Notes under the pieces: generated by a model
Seen by the model: only the letters and a program-made list of their open reading frames with translations
Told to the model about the DNA's origin: nothing
Databases searched by the model: none
Position numbers and translations under genes: made by a program
NCBI RefSeq assembly: GCF_009791395.1
Contig: NZ_WSZK01000015.1
Location: forward strand, 496,001 to 560,000
Direction: 5' to 3'
DNA from: Halomarina oriensis
GTDB taxonomy: Archaea; Halobacteriota; Halobacteria; Halobacteriales; Haloarculaceae
DNA: 64,000 bases
Shown here: in pieces, positions 9,972 to 18,212 of the stretch
Position numbering within the stretch: the stretch's first letter is position 1
How the letters are laid out: each line of letters opens with the position of its first letter

Positions 9972-11219
9972 TCAGTTCCGGGCGAACCGGACGATGGTCA
10001 CCGTCTCGCCGTCGTGTTCGGCGCGGACGACGAAGCTGTTACCGTACGGCGTGACCGTCCAGAGCTCTCCGTCGTCACCCGTCTCGCCGACGGGTCGGCC
10101 GTCGATGGTGACGTTCGCCGGGACGCGCTCGCCCGTCTCGTCGGTCACGGTGACGTTGAGCGGCCCGCCACGGTGGGTCTGGCCCAACCCGACCGTGAGG
10201 CCGTTGGAGGCGTTGGTCTCGGCCGTGTATCGAACCGGGAGTCGGTCGAGTATCGACCGCTGGTGGTCGGCGAACACACGTCCGCTCTGCCCGTCGAGGA
10301 AGACGGTCGTCCGTCCCTGCGGGTGGGTCTTGTCGGCCCGGTAGGCACCGCCGTAGCCGTTCAGGTCGGGAAGCTCGTTGGTAGAGGAGAGCGTCCACGG
10401 GTACAGCGTCCTGACACGGTCGAGTGCGTCGTAGATGTCGTCCCCGTAGCGGTCGTCCCCGGTCGAGACCCGACGGACCGACCCGAGATACGTCTCACGG
10501 ACGTACACCTGCTGTGTACCGTCGGCGAGGTACGTAGCCAGCGAGAACCCCGTGTCGGTCGTCGTCAGGTGGACCTGGAGGCGTTCTCGGTCCCCCGAGT
10601 ACGCCGCCTGAATCTCGTCGCGGACGGGACTGCGGAGGGCGAAGAGGTCCGCACGGACGCCGGCGTACGGGTCCCGATTGCGCTGGCCGGTCGCCGCCTG
10701 CCAGCGGTTTCGCACGTCGAAACTCAGCTCCCACAGCACGTCGGCCTTGGCGTCGATCTCGGCGAGCGTCCGGAGGTACTCCTCGGCGGTGATGTCGCCG
10801 TCGTTGTACGCACGGAGCGCATCACGTTCGCGTTCGCGGAGGTCGGCGGTCCGGTTCTCCAGTTCGTTCCCGTAGCGTTCGACGACGGCACGGCGGTCCT
10901 CGCGCGGTGTGGCGCGGTAGGCGTTCGTGAACGCCTCGACCGAGAACGACCGTGTCGTCGCCTCCACGTCGGTCGCCACCGCAGTCGACACGTCGAGCGT
11001 CGTGTCGTTCTGTGAGATGGTGACGACGTCGCTGGCGTTCAGCGAGAGGTAGTTCGAGGAGTTGTCGACGCAGCCGACGTTCGGGTCGTCGACACAGGAC
11101 TCCGCCTGTGTGGGGTCGACGGCCGTCGGTGGGGAGGGCGAGTCGGTCGCTGGGAGGCCCACGATGCCCATCGAGAGGACACAGCAGACCGCGAGGACGA
11201 CCGAGAGCGCACGGGACAT
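9972..11219 (-). CDS. Secreted/membrane-anchored haloarchaeal protein of unknown function
   Basis: A 415-residue protein with an N-terminal Sec-type signal (LSVVLAVCCVLSMGIVGLPA), a Cys pair in SCVDDPNVGCVD, a long charged helical middle (about residues 100-190) and a beta-rich C-terminal region ending with a small domain around PANVTIDGRPVGETGDDGEL that looks like a carboxypeptidase-regulatory or Ig-like repeat. I recognise the general haloarchaeal envelope-protein pattern but not a named function. It is divergent from the membrane-HTH gene at 11327. Confidence 0.65.
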   Translation of the reverse strand: MSRALSVVLAVCCVLSMGIVGLPATDSPSPPTAVDPTQAESCVDDPNVGCVDNSSNYLSLNASDVVTISQNDTTLDVSTAVATDVEATTRSFSVEAFTNAYRATPREDRRAVVERYGNELENRTADLRERERDALRAYNDGDITAEEYLRTLAEIDAKADVLWELSFDVRNRWQAATGQRNRDPYAGVRADLFALRSPVRDEIQAAYSGDRERLQVHLTTTDTGFSLATYLADGTQQVYVRETYLGSVRRVSTGDDRYGDDIYDALDRVRTLYPWTLSSTNELPDLNGYGGAYRADKTHPQGRTTVFLDGQSGRVFADHQRSILDRLPVRYTAETNASNGLTVGLGQTHRGGPLNVTVTDETGERVPANVTIDGRPVGETGDDGELWTVTPYGNSFVVRAEHDGETVTIVRFARN

Positions 11220-11326
11220 CGTGCGAGTGGTGTAACCGGAGACACAAAAGTTCGACCATCCGGTGTGATTCGGCCGTCGGTTGAGCGATAGAAAGCGTTT
11301 TCCTGTCAGGGTGACGAGTGGCGCGC

Positions 11327-12541
11327 ATGCGGTCCGGCTTGCTCGTCGCCCTCCTCATCGTCGCCCTCCTCGCCGCACCTCTCGGGGCGGCCTCGAGCGG
11401 GGGCGCTCCGCTCGCCGACCCGACGACGACGTTCACGTTCGCGCTCGAAGAGGACGGCGACGCGAACGTCTCGGTCACCGTCGAGTACCCCCTCGATTCG
11501 GCCAACGAGACCGAGGCGTTCCGCGACGTCGAGTCGGACTTCGAACGCGGCGTCGGCGGCCCGAACGTCGACGTCTTCGAGCGGGCCGCCAGCGCGGCCA
11601 GCGAGGCGACCGGGAGGGCGATGCCCCTCTCGGACGTGGAGCGGGCCGGCTCGATTCGCAACGAGAGCAGCGGGAGCGTCGGCGTCCTCGAACTCTCCTT
11701 CCAGTGGGGCAACTTCTCGACGGTGGACGGCGGCACCCTCCGTGTCGGAGACGCCTACCGGACGACCGACGGGACGTGGCTCCCGTCACTCCGTGGCGAC
11801 CAGCAACTGCGCGTCGTCGGGCCGGAAGGCTACCGGTACGCCGACAGCGGCGACGGCCGGGTCGAGGGTGGCGCACTCGTCTGGGAGGGACCGACGACGT
11901 TCCAGTCCGGCGACCGGCAGGTCGTGCTCGCCGGGGGCGAGACACCGACACCACCCGACCGGCCGGTCGGTCCGAACGGGTCCGAGACGCCCAACGGGTC
12001 GGGACCGGACGGCCCCGACGGGAACGGCGTCATCGAACAGCTAGCCTCGCCGATGGTCGGCGGGCCGCTCGTCGTCCTCGCACTCGGTCTGGTCGGCCTG
12101 TACGCGTTCGCCGCTCGGCGCGACGAGGAGCCGACGGCCGGCACGACGGGGAAGGCGGTTGGCGACGGCGGGGCGGCCGACTCGTCGTCGCCCGACCGAG
12201 CGGCGACGGGGAGCCTCGAAGACACCCCGACGGCCGACGCGGTCGTCGAGCCGGACGCCGACGAGACGGAGGGGCCGGTCGTCGAGGAGGGCCCGTTCGC
12301 CGGCGTCGACGAGGACCTGTTGAGCGACGAGGAGCGCGTCGAACGACTGCTGGAGTACAACGGCGGCCGGATGAAGCAGGCGAACATCGTCACCGAGACG
12401 GGCTGGTCGAACGCGAAGGTCTCGCAGTTGCTCTCGGCGATGGACGAGAACGACCGAATCGACAAGCTCCGTATCGGCCGAGAGAACCTCATCAGCCTGC
12501 CGGACGTCGACAACGGGACGGGCGAGAACGGCGGTTCCTAA
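11327..12541 (+). CDS. Membrane protein with extracytoplasmic domain and C-terminal winged helix
   Basis: A signal peptide (LLVALLIVALLAAPLGAA) leads to an extracytoplasmic beta-rich domain of about 200 residues, a Pro/Gly/Asn linker, one membrane helix (PLVVLALGLVGLYAFAA), an acidic cytoplasmic linker, and a C-terminal helix-turn-helix (VERLLEYNGGRMKQANIV, then TGWSNAKVSQLLSAMDEN) of MarR/DUF7343 type. The architecture suggests a one-component membrane-tethered regulator sensing outside conditions; targets are unknown. ATG 11327 is preferred to GTG 11318 because the signal peptide follows it directly. Confidence 0.75.
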   Translation: MRSGLLVALLIVALLAAPLGAASSGGAPLADPTTTFTFALEEDGDANVSVTVEYPLDSANETEAFRDVESDFERGVGGPNVDVFERAASAASEATGRAMPLSDVERAGSIRNESSGSVGVLELSFQWGNFSTVDGGTLRVGDAYRTTDGTWLPSLRGDQQLRVVGPEGYRYADSGDGRVEGGALVWEGPTTFQSGDRQVVLAGGETPTPPDRPVGPNGSETPNGSGPDGPDGNGVIEQLASPMVGGPLVVLALGLVGLYAFAARRDEEPTAGTTGKAVGDGGAADSSSPDRAATGSLEDTPTADAVVEPDADETEGPVVEEGPFAGVDEDLLSDEERVERLLEYNGGRMKQANIVTETGWSNAKVSQLLSAMDENDRIDKLRIGRENLISLPDVDNGTGENGGS

Positions 12542-12576
12542 ACGTTTAACCACCCGCGGCGGGGACACACGGGTGC

Positions 12577-13371
12577 ATGAAGATACTGGTCACCGTCAAG
12601 GAGGTGGCCGAGGCCGAGGACGATTTCGAAATCGACGGCCTCGACATCGACGAACGGTACCTCGAATACGACCTCAACGAGTGGGACGACTACGCCGTCG
12701 AGGAGGCAGTCTCCATCGCCGAGGAGGGCGATGACGTCGAAGTCGTCTCGGTCACCGTCGGCCCGGAACGCGCCGAGGAGACCGTCCGTATGGCGCTGGC
12801 GAAGGGCGTCGACCGCGCCATCCGCGTCTGGGACGACGACCTCGCTACCGCCGAGATGCTCGACGTCGGGGCGAAAGCCGACATCCTCGCGGCGGTCGTC
12901 GAAGAAGAGGACCCCGACCTCGTGTTCACGGGCGTACAGGCCAACGACGACGCGTTCGGCGCGACCGGCGTCGCCCTCGCCGAGACCATCGGCTTCGAGT
13001 GGGCCGCCGTCGTCAACAGACTCGACCTCGACGTCGAGGGGGGCGTCGCCTCCGTCCACCGCGAACTGGAGGGTGGCGTCGACGAACTGACCGACGTCGA
13101 GACGCCCGCCGTCCTCACCATCCAGACCGGTATCAACGAACCGCGCTACGCCAGTCTCCGAGGGATTCGACAGGCACAGCGCAAGCCCCTCGACGTGAAG
13201 GAACTCGGTGACTACGGCCTCGACTCCAGCGTGCTGGAGACGCCCGTCTCCCGGACCGCGATGTACGTCCCGGAGACCGAGAGTGACGCCACCGTCTTCG
13301 AGGGCGACGCCGAGGAGACGGCCGGGCAACTGGCCGACCTGCTGCGGGACAAGGGGGTGGTCGAGGGATGA
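12577..13371 (+). CDS. etfB: Electron transfer flavoprotein subunit beta
   Basis: Beta subunit of the heterodimeric ETF that passes electrons from acyl-CoA and other dehydrogenases to the membrane quinone pool. The 264 residues start MKILVTVKEVAEAEDDFEID and include the ETF-beta signature region VQANDDAFGATGVALAETIG (about residues 120-140), which contributes nucleotide binding. It overlaps etfA by four bases (ATGA), the usual arrangement. No dehydrogenase genes flank the pair here. Confidence 0.96.
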   Translation: MKILVTVKEVAEAEDDFEIDGLDIDERYLEYDLNEWDDYAVEEAVSIAEEGDDVEVVSVTVGPERAEETVRMALAKGVDRAIRVWDDDLATAEMLDVGAKADILAAVVEEEDPDLVFTGVQANDDAFGATGVALAETIGFEWAAVVNRLDLDVEGGVASVHRELEGGVDELTDVETPAVLTIQTGINEPRYASLRGIRQAQRKPLDVKELGDYGLDSSVLETPVSRTAMYVPETESDATVFEGDAEETAGQLADLLRDKGVVEG

Positions 13372-14336
13372 CGGATGTCCTCGCGATCGCCGAACACCGC
13401 CGCGGGAGTCTGCGTGACGTCTCGTTCGAACTCGTCACGGCCGGCCGTGAACTCGCCGACGCGCGCGGCGGCGACCTCCACCTCGCCGTCGTCGGTGGCG
13501 ACGTCGACGCGTTCGCCGAGGAGCTGAACGTCGAGGGTGTCGACACCATCTACACCGTCGACGAGGGCGAGGAGTTCAACCACGACGTCTACGTGCAGGT
13601 CGCCCAGCAACTCATCGAGGAGGTCGAACCGTCGACGCTCCTCCTGCCGAACTCGGTCAACGGGCTGGACTACGCGCCCGCCGTCGCCGAGCGTCTCGGC
13701 GTCCCCATCGTCACCGACGCCATCGGGGTCGCGGGCGACGACCCGTTGGAGGTCACCCGCGAGATGTACGGCTCGAAGGTCGAGACGACCATCGAGGTCG
13801 ACGCCCCCGAACTCGTCGTCACCATCCGCTCGACGGAGTGGGACGGCGCGGAGGGCGAGGGCAGCGCCGACGTCCAGTCGTTCGAGGCGGACGTCGACGA
13901 GTCGCAGGTCCGCTCGACCGTCACCGGCTTCGAGGAGGCCGGCGGCGGCGACGTCGACATCGCCGACGCCGACGTGCTCGTCTCGGTCGGCCGTGGCATC
14001 GACGAGGAGGAGAACATCGTGCTCGTCGAGAAACTCGCCGAGGCACTGGACGCGACGCTCTCGTCGTCCCGTCCCATCGTCGACAACGGCTGGCTGCCGA
14101 AGAACCGCCAGGTCGGGCAAAGCGGGAAGGTCGTCACGCCGAAGGTCTACATCGCCATCGGCATCTCCGGCGCGGTGCAGCACGTCGCCGGGATGAAGGG
14201 CAGCGAGACCATCGTCGCCATCAACACCGACCCGAACGCACCCATCAACGACCTCGCCGACTACGCCATCCACGACGACCTGTTCGACGTGGTGCCCGCA
14301 CTCATCGAGGAGTTCGGCGGCGAGTCACCGCTCTGA
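13368..14336 (+). CDS. etfA: Electron transfer flavoprotein subunit alpha
   Basis: Alpha subunit of ETF, 322 residues, binding FAD. The C-terminal FAD domain is clear: SSRPIVDNGWLPKNRQVGQSG, then ISGAVQHVAGMKGSETIVAIN and DPNAPINDLADYAI. No N-terminal ferredoxin domain is present. It is translationally coupled to etfB. A membrane ETF-quinone oxidoreductase would be expected elsewhere in the genome. Confidence 0.97.
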   Translation: MTDVLAIAEHRRGSLRDVSFELVTAGRELADARGGDLHLAVVGGDVDAFAEELNVEGVDTIYTVDEGEEFNHDVYVQVAQQLIEEVEPSTLLLPNSVNGLDYAPAVAERLGVPIVTDAIGVAGDDPLEVTREMYGSKVETTIEVDAPELVVTIRSTEWDGAEGEGSADVQSFEADVDESQVRSTVTGFEEAGGGDVDIADADVLVSVGRGIDEEENIVLVEKLAEALDATLSSSRPIVDNGWLPKNRQVGQSGKVVTPKVYIAIGISGAVQHVAGMKGSETIVAINTDPNAPINDLADYAIHDDLFDVVPALIEEFGGESPL

Positions 14337-14591
14337 ACCCGAGGAACCCGCAGCGGTCGACGACACTCTCGTTCTTTCGACGCCTGCCAACTGAGCGATA
14401 GCGAGCGCCGCCGAGGCCCTCACGCTCTCGTGGCTCCGGGACTCGCTGCGCTCCTCGCTCGCGATGCTCGCTCCGGTGCTTGCTTCGTCCGGGAACCGAC
14501 GAGACCGCTTGCCCTTCATCCGCCAGGAACGCCACAGCCGCTGCACACCGATATCGCGTCGTTTTTGCCCACGGTCCGGCTCACATCGGCG

Positions 14592-15299
14592 ATGACCGAC
14601 GACGACCCCGTCGCGCTCGACGCCTACGAGACGATGGCCGACGCCTACAGCGAGCGGGTCGGCGAGAAGCCGTTCAACGCGTTCCTCGAACGGCCGGCGA
14701 CCCGCGCGCTCCTTCCGGAACCGGACGGCCAGCGCGTCCTCGACGCCGGCTGTGGACCGGGCGTGACGACGCGGGAACTCCGGGAGGCAGGCGCGGACGT
14801 GGTCGGTCTCGACGTGAGTCCGAAGATGCTCGGCCACGCGCGGGCGCGAGCGGGCGACCGAGTGGTTCGTGCGGACCTCGGGTCGCCGCTGCCGTTCTCG
14901 GACGACTCGTTCGACGGCGTCCACAGTTCGCTCGCCCTCCACTACGTGTCGGACTGGCCGGCGCTGTTCGGCGAACTCGCGCGGGTCCTCGTGCCGGGTG
15001 GGTGGCTGGTCTGTTCGGTCCAGCACCCCTACGCGGACTTCGAGCGGGTCGGCGAGGACTACTTCGCCGCCGAACGAATCGAGGAGACGTGGGACGGCTT
15101 TGGCGGCCCCGTCGACGTGCCGTTCTTCCGCCGACCGCTCGACGACCTGCTGAACGGTCTCCTCGGCGCTGGGTTTCGGTTCGAGGCGTTCGACGAGACG
15201 GAACCGACCGAGCAGTTCCGGGAGGCATCTCCCGAGACGTACGAGCGTGTCTCGCGAGAACCGACGTTCCTCGCGGTTCGGGGGCGACTGGACGGGTGA
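14592..15299 (+). CDS. Class I SAM-dependent methyltransferase
   Basis: A 235-residue UbiE/type-11 methyltransferase. Motif I is VLDAGCGPGVTTRELREAGA (about residues 49-68), followed by VVGLDVSPKML and the ADLGSPLPFSDDSFDGVHSS segment. The substrate cannot be told from sequence. ATG 14592 is chosen because protein homology begins there; the frame is open upstream but reads through a gene-free GC-rich stretch (14337-14591). Confidence 0.8.
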   Translation: MTDDDPVALDAYETMADAYSERVGEKPFNAFLERPATRALLPEPDGQRVLDAGCGPGVTTRELREAGADVVGLDVSPKMLGHARARAGDRVVRADLGSPLPFSDDSFDGVHSSLALHYVSDWPALFGELARVLVPGGWLVCSVQHPYADFERVGEDYFAAERIEETWDGFGGPVDVPFFRRPLDDLLNGLLGAGFRFEAFDETEPTEQFREASPETYERVSREPTFLAVRGRLDG

Positions 15300-15329
15300 G
15301 TCGCGGGCGACCGAGTCGGTCGCTGCCGC

Positions 15330-15653
15330 TCACTCGACGGCGTCGGGGTCAAGCGCGAGCGTGACGGCGAGCACCGGCGCGGCGAGCACGCTGAGGACGA
15401 CCGCGACCGTCCCGAGGAGGAAGAAGAGGTCCCCCGTCTCGGGCGGGAGCGTGGCGACGAACGCGAACGTGCCGAACCCGACGATGGCCGGGAGCGCGGC
15501 GGTCCGCGTGAGTCGCTGGGCGACCGCCCGCGTCCGACCGTCTGTTGTGGCGGCGACGACCAGCCCCAGGAGGAAGTAGACGGCGGCCGTCGCGAGCGAT
15601 GCGACGAGCAACACGGTGGGGTCGAGCGTGAACCCTGAGACCGACTGGACCAT
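15330..15653 (-). CDS. Small membrane protein
   Basis: A 107-residue protein with three predicted membrane helices (VLLVASLATAAVYFLLGLVV; LPAIVGFGTFAFVATL; LFFLLGTVAVVLSVLAAPVL). No family was recognised. The start at 15653 (MVQSVSGFTLDP) is chosen over the upstream in-frame start at 15728 because the additional 25 residues are charged and unlike a membrane protein N-terminus. It is divergent from the prenyl synthase gene. Confidence 0.6.
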   Translation of the reverse strand: MVQSVSGFTLDPTVLLVASLATAAVYFLLGLVVAATTDGRTRAVAQRLTRTAALPAIVGFGTFAFVATLPPETGDLFFLLGTVAVVLSVLAAPVLAVTLALDPDAVE

Positions 15654-15761
15654 AGCGGGAGCGTTCGTCGCGGGTGAGAAAGCTGGTTCGACTCGTTCAC
15701 GCCGGCCTTCGCCCCCTGCTTTCGTCACCTACAAACCACGTGCGTCCCTCTTTTTAAACGA

Positions 15762-16616
15762 ATGGAGTATCTGGAGTCCCGGCGTGAGCGCGTCGAGGAG
15801 CGGTTGGAGGCGGTCCTCGACGCCGTCGAACCGTCGGAACTCGCCGACCAGGTGCGACACGTCTCGCTGTCGGGGGGCAAGCGGGTCCGACCGACGGTCA
15901 CCGTCCTCGCCTGCGAGGCGGCGGGCGGGACGACGGCCGACGCCGTCGACTTCGCGGTGGGCATCGAACTCGTCCACAACGCCTCGCTGGTCATCGACGA
16001 CATCATCGACGACTCCGACCTCCGACGGGGCGTCCCGGCGGCGTGGGCCGAGTACGGCTACGGCCCGGCCATCGTCGCCAGCGACGGCCTGCTCGGCGAG
16101 GCGTTCGCGCTGTTCTCCAGCGACCCCGAGGCGATGCAGGTGGTGAGCGAGGCGATGGTCGAACTCGGCGAGGGCGAGGCCACCGAACTGGTCGAACAGC
16201 CCTCGAACGAGGCGGAGTACATGACGCTCGCCCGCCGGAAGACGGGCGCGCTGTTCCGGGCCGCCGCCGAGTTGGGCGCTATCGCGGCGGACGCCGACGG
16301 CTACACCGTCGAGGCGTTCGGCGACTACGCCGAGGGCGTCGGCATCGCCTTCCAGATTCGTGACGACGTGCTCGACGAAATCGCGGACGCCGAGGACCTC
16401 GGGAAACCCACCGGTCACGACGAGGCGATGGACCGCCCCTCCATCGTGCAGGTCACCGGCATGAGCCCCGAGACGGCCGACGAACGAGCGAAGGCGGAGG
16501 CGAAAGCCGCCCTCGACGCGCTCTCACGGGCGCGGATTCCGGAGGGCCGCCGCGACGGCGAGGCGATGGAGTATCTCCGAGAGTTAGCGGAGTTCGTCGT
16601 CGTCCGCGAGCGGTAG
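15762..16616 (+). CDS. idsA: Geranylgeranyl (polyprenyl) diphosphate synthase
   Basis: Trans-prenyl chain elongation for archaeal lipids, carotenoids and quinones. The 284-residue protein has SGGKRVRP near residue 37, the first Asp-rich motif DDIID at residues 79-83 and a second one in IRDDVLDEIAD. Short chains are likely, but product length cannot be read reliably. The last 23 codons (RRDGEAMEYLRELAEF onward to the stop) are duplicated at 18031-18100, so the 3' end of this gene may have been exchanged during integration of the following island. Confidence 0.92.
   Translation: MEYLESRRERVEERLEAVLDAVEPSELADQVRHVSLSGGKRVRPTVTVLACEAAGGTTADAVDFAVGIELVHNASLVIDDIIDDSDLRRGVPAAWAEYGYGPAIVASDGLLGEAFALFSSDPEAMQVVSEAMVELGEGEATELVEQPSNEAEYMTLARRKTGALFRAAAELGAIAADADGYTVEAFGDYAEGVGIAFQIRDDVLDEIADAEDLGKPTGHDEAMDRPSIVQVTGMSPETADERAKAEAKAALDALSRARIPEGRRDGEAMEYLRELAEFVVVRER
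16547..16616 (+). repeat. Left copy of a 70-base direct repeat (3' end of the prenyl synthase gene)
   Basis: These 70 bases end with the stop codon of the prenyl synthase gene and match 18031-18100 at 63 of 70 positions by direct comparison; the last 30 bases are identical. Both copies read in the same orientation. The pair brackets the island 16617-18030. Confidence 0.9.
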
Positions 16617-16672
16617 TGTTCGACATCGGTCGCAGTTGAGTCACCTCTCTCCAATAAATCCAGAACAGTGGA

Positions 16673-16683
16673 CAAGTTTTATT
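16673..16683 (+). promoter_or_regulatory. TATA-like box for the island's secreted-protein gene
   Basis: AGTTTTATTAC lies 33-43 bases before ATG 16716 in a locally AT-rich region just downstream of the prenyl synthase stop. Spacing fits a short or absent leader. Pattern call only. Confidence 0.4.
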
Positions 16684-16715
16684 ACAGACAAGAGAGAGAA
16701 GAAACGAACGGCATC

Positions 16716-17420
16716 ATGCCAGATGATAACGATGTTCCGACGCGACGGAGCGTTCTTCGAACAGTCGGCAGTTGCGTGCTCGGTGGTCTCTCCGTTGGTG
16801 CGTACAGCGGGGTTGCCAGTGCCAGCAGCACGATTTCCGATTCCGAGTGGGGTGACTTCGAGAGCTGGTACTACGAGGAGACGACCGGTGGGACGAGTAG
16901 CAATGTGACCCTTCAGCCGGACCGAATCCCGACGGCAGGCAGGGCCAGTCTCCCCAACCCGGAGGTGTTCGGGTTCGACGTCTGCGGGACGCTCGAAGAC
17001 GGGACACCCGTCTGTGTGAGTCAACCAGGGAGCGTTACCGAGTCGTACGAATCCTGCGCTAACGGCTACGTGCAGAAGTTCAGTTACGTCGTTGACAAGA
17101 AACGAATCAACTACAAAGGACAGGTCGAACTCGTCTGGAGTATTGAGGTGTGGGTCGGTGTGAGAGACGACGGATGCGTGTTCGTCGGTGGGGACGACCC
17201 TGCTGGTAACTCCTTCTGCTACCAAGCAGAATGTGACACGGGCGGTGGTGAAAACATGTACAACGACAGGGACGTTCTCAAGCCAATAGCCGACACCACG
17301 GTAGACGCACTCGGACGAGCAGGAGATGTGGCTATAGCAGCAGGAGTCACCGCCATCGCAGGGGCAGGTGGGGGTGCAGCCTTCGAGGCGTTCAGACGGA
17401 CTACGAATCACGTAGAGTAG
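16716..17420 (+). CDS. Tat-exported cysteine-containing protein, unknown
   Basis: A 234-residue protein with a twin-arginine signal (PTRRSVLRTVGSCVLGGLSV, then GAYSGVASA). The mature part has about six Cys (CGTLEDGTPVC, SCANGY, DDGCVF, SFCYQAEC), suggesting disulphides outside the cell, and ends in a Gly/Ala-rich amphipathic or membrane-inserting stretch (DVAIAAGVTAIAGAGGGAAF). Start ATG 16716 gives the twin-Arg signal the usual short N-region. A secreted antimicrobial (halocin-like) or surface protein is conceivable, but nothing proves it. It lies in the island and precedes the membrane-protein gene by 41 bases. Confidence 0.7.
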   Translation: MPDDNDVPTRRSVLRTVGSCVLGGLSVGAYSGVASASSTISDSEWGDFESWYYEETTGGTSSNVTLQPDRIPTAGRASLPNPEVFGFDVCGTLEDGTPVCVSQPGSVTESYESCANGYVQKFSYVVDKKRINYKGQVELVWSIEVWVGVRDDGCVFVGGDDPAGNSFCYQAECDTGGGENMYNDRDVLKPIADTTVDALGRAGDVAIAAGVTAIAGAGGGAAFEAFRRTTNHVE

Positions 17421-17461
17421 GCCGGAGTTCCTAAACATCCACAGTAGCAATCTTGACTATC

Positions 17462-17929
17462 ATGAACGCCGACGTAGACAGAACGAACATTGCCCTGGCC
17501 GCGTCAGCCGCGTTGGTACTCGTCGTAGGAGTGCTCATCGAGCAGTATCTCCTGTCGGCCACCGCCGCTGGTATCTGTGTACTAGCGATTGTTCTCGGGA
17601 GCAATGGGCTCGAAGTACGAAGCAGTAGCTGGGTTCGGTTAGGTCTCTTCGCAGTGTTCTTGCTCGCAGGTGTGACGTTAGTATCACAGCGTCAGGCAGC
17701 GTTCGGGTCGTTTCTCATCGTGAGTAGTGGTAGTTTCGTCTTGGTCGGACGGCAACCGGTGTTGAGCTGGGTTACGTTCAGTGCGGGTGGTTTCGTCGGA
17801 GCAGTCGTCGGTATCGTCACCTCACAACTAACAGTCGGCATCCCCCTCGCACTCGTCGGGGCCTACAGTGGATACAGGCTGGTGAGCGACTGGGGAGAAA
17901 TCGCTCGCCAGCGGGACACCTCGACGTAG
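17462..17929 (+). CDS. Small polytopic membrane protein, unknown
   Basis: A 155-residue protein with about five predicted membrane segments (LAASAALVLVVGVLIEQYLL; ATAAGICVLAIVLG; LGLFAVFLLAGVTLV; FGSFLIVSSGSFVLV; WVTFSAGGFVGAVVGIV) and short charged ends. No family recognised. Same strand as, and immediately after, the Tat-exported protein, so probably co-transcribed; by analogy with secreted-toxin loci it could protect the producer, which is speculation. ATG 17462 is preferred to the in-frame TTG at 17453. Confidence 0.65.
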   Translation: MNADVDRTNIALAASAALVLVVGVLIEQYLLSATAAGICVLAIVLGSNGLEVRSSSWVRLGLFAVFLLAGVTLVSQRQAAFGSFLIVSSGSFVLVGRQPVLSWVTFSAGGFVGAVVGIVTSQLTVGIPLALVGAYSGYRLVSDWGEIARQRDTST

Positions 17930-17956
17930 TCCGTTCCGGCCACGATAGCTGTACAG

Positions 17957-18012
17957 GTCAGTTTTTGAGGTCGTCTCGGAGAGACCGTGAGGACGACCGG
18001 AACGCTCTGACC
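17957..18012. repeat. Nested inverted repeats at the island's right edge
   Basis: GGTCAG (17957-17962) pairs with CTGACC (18007-18012). Inside it GGTCGTC (17969-17975) pairs with GACGACC (17992-17998) and GTCTC pairs with GAGAC around a GGA loop (17973-17985). The structure includes a five-T run and ends 18 bases before the duplicated gene tail. It may be a terminator for the membrane-protein gene or an element end. Confidence 0.5.
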
Positions 18013-18030
18013 AACCAGAACCTCCGAGAA

Positions 18031-18100
18031 CCGCCGCGACGGGCAGGCGATGGAGTACCTCCGGGAACTCGCGGAGTTCGTCGTCGTCCGCGAGCGGTAG
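18031..18100 (+). pseudogene. Duplicated 3' tail of the prenyl synthase gene
   Basis: Encodes RRDGQAMEYLRELAEF and the remaining codons to a stop, matching the C-terminus of the intact gene that ends at 16616 (63/70 bases). Of seven differences, only one coding change is seen (Glu to Gln), so the two tails diverged under protein-level selection before being placed side by side. That argues against a recent simple duplication and for recombination between two diverged alleles. Confidence 0.85.
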
Positions 18101-18212
18101 ACGTCCGCGGACAGTCACGGTCCTCGTGAACGTCCCACTTCCGGGGAGCGGTCGTGCGTCGCGGGCCTGAGAGGGCGTCACCGTCTTCCGACGGCCCCCC
18201 GAACTTCGAGCT

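Larger units (their letters stand above)
16617..18030. mobile_element. Putative integrated island bracketed by a duplicated gene tail
   Basis: A 1.4-kb segment between two copies of the prenyl synthase 3' end. It holds two genes not recognised from core haloarchaeal genomes, and its codons use more A and T than the surrounding genes (by eye; not computed). Duplication of the target gene's 3' end is the outcome expected of site-specific integration that restores the gene. No integrase is present, so the element would be a remnant, a passenger mobilised in trans, or the product of homologous recombination. Confidence 0.55.
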
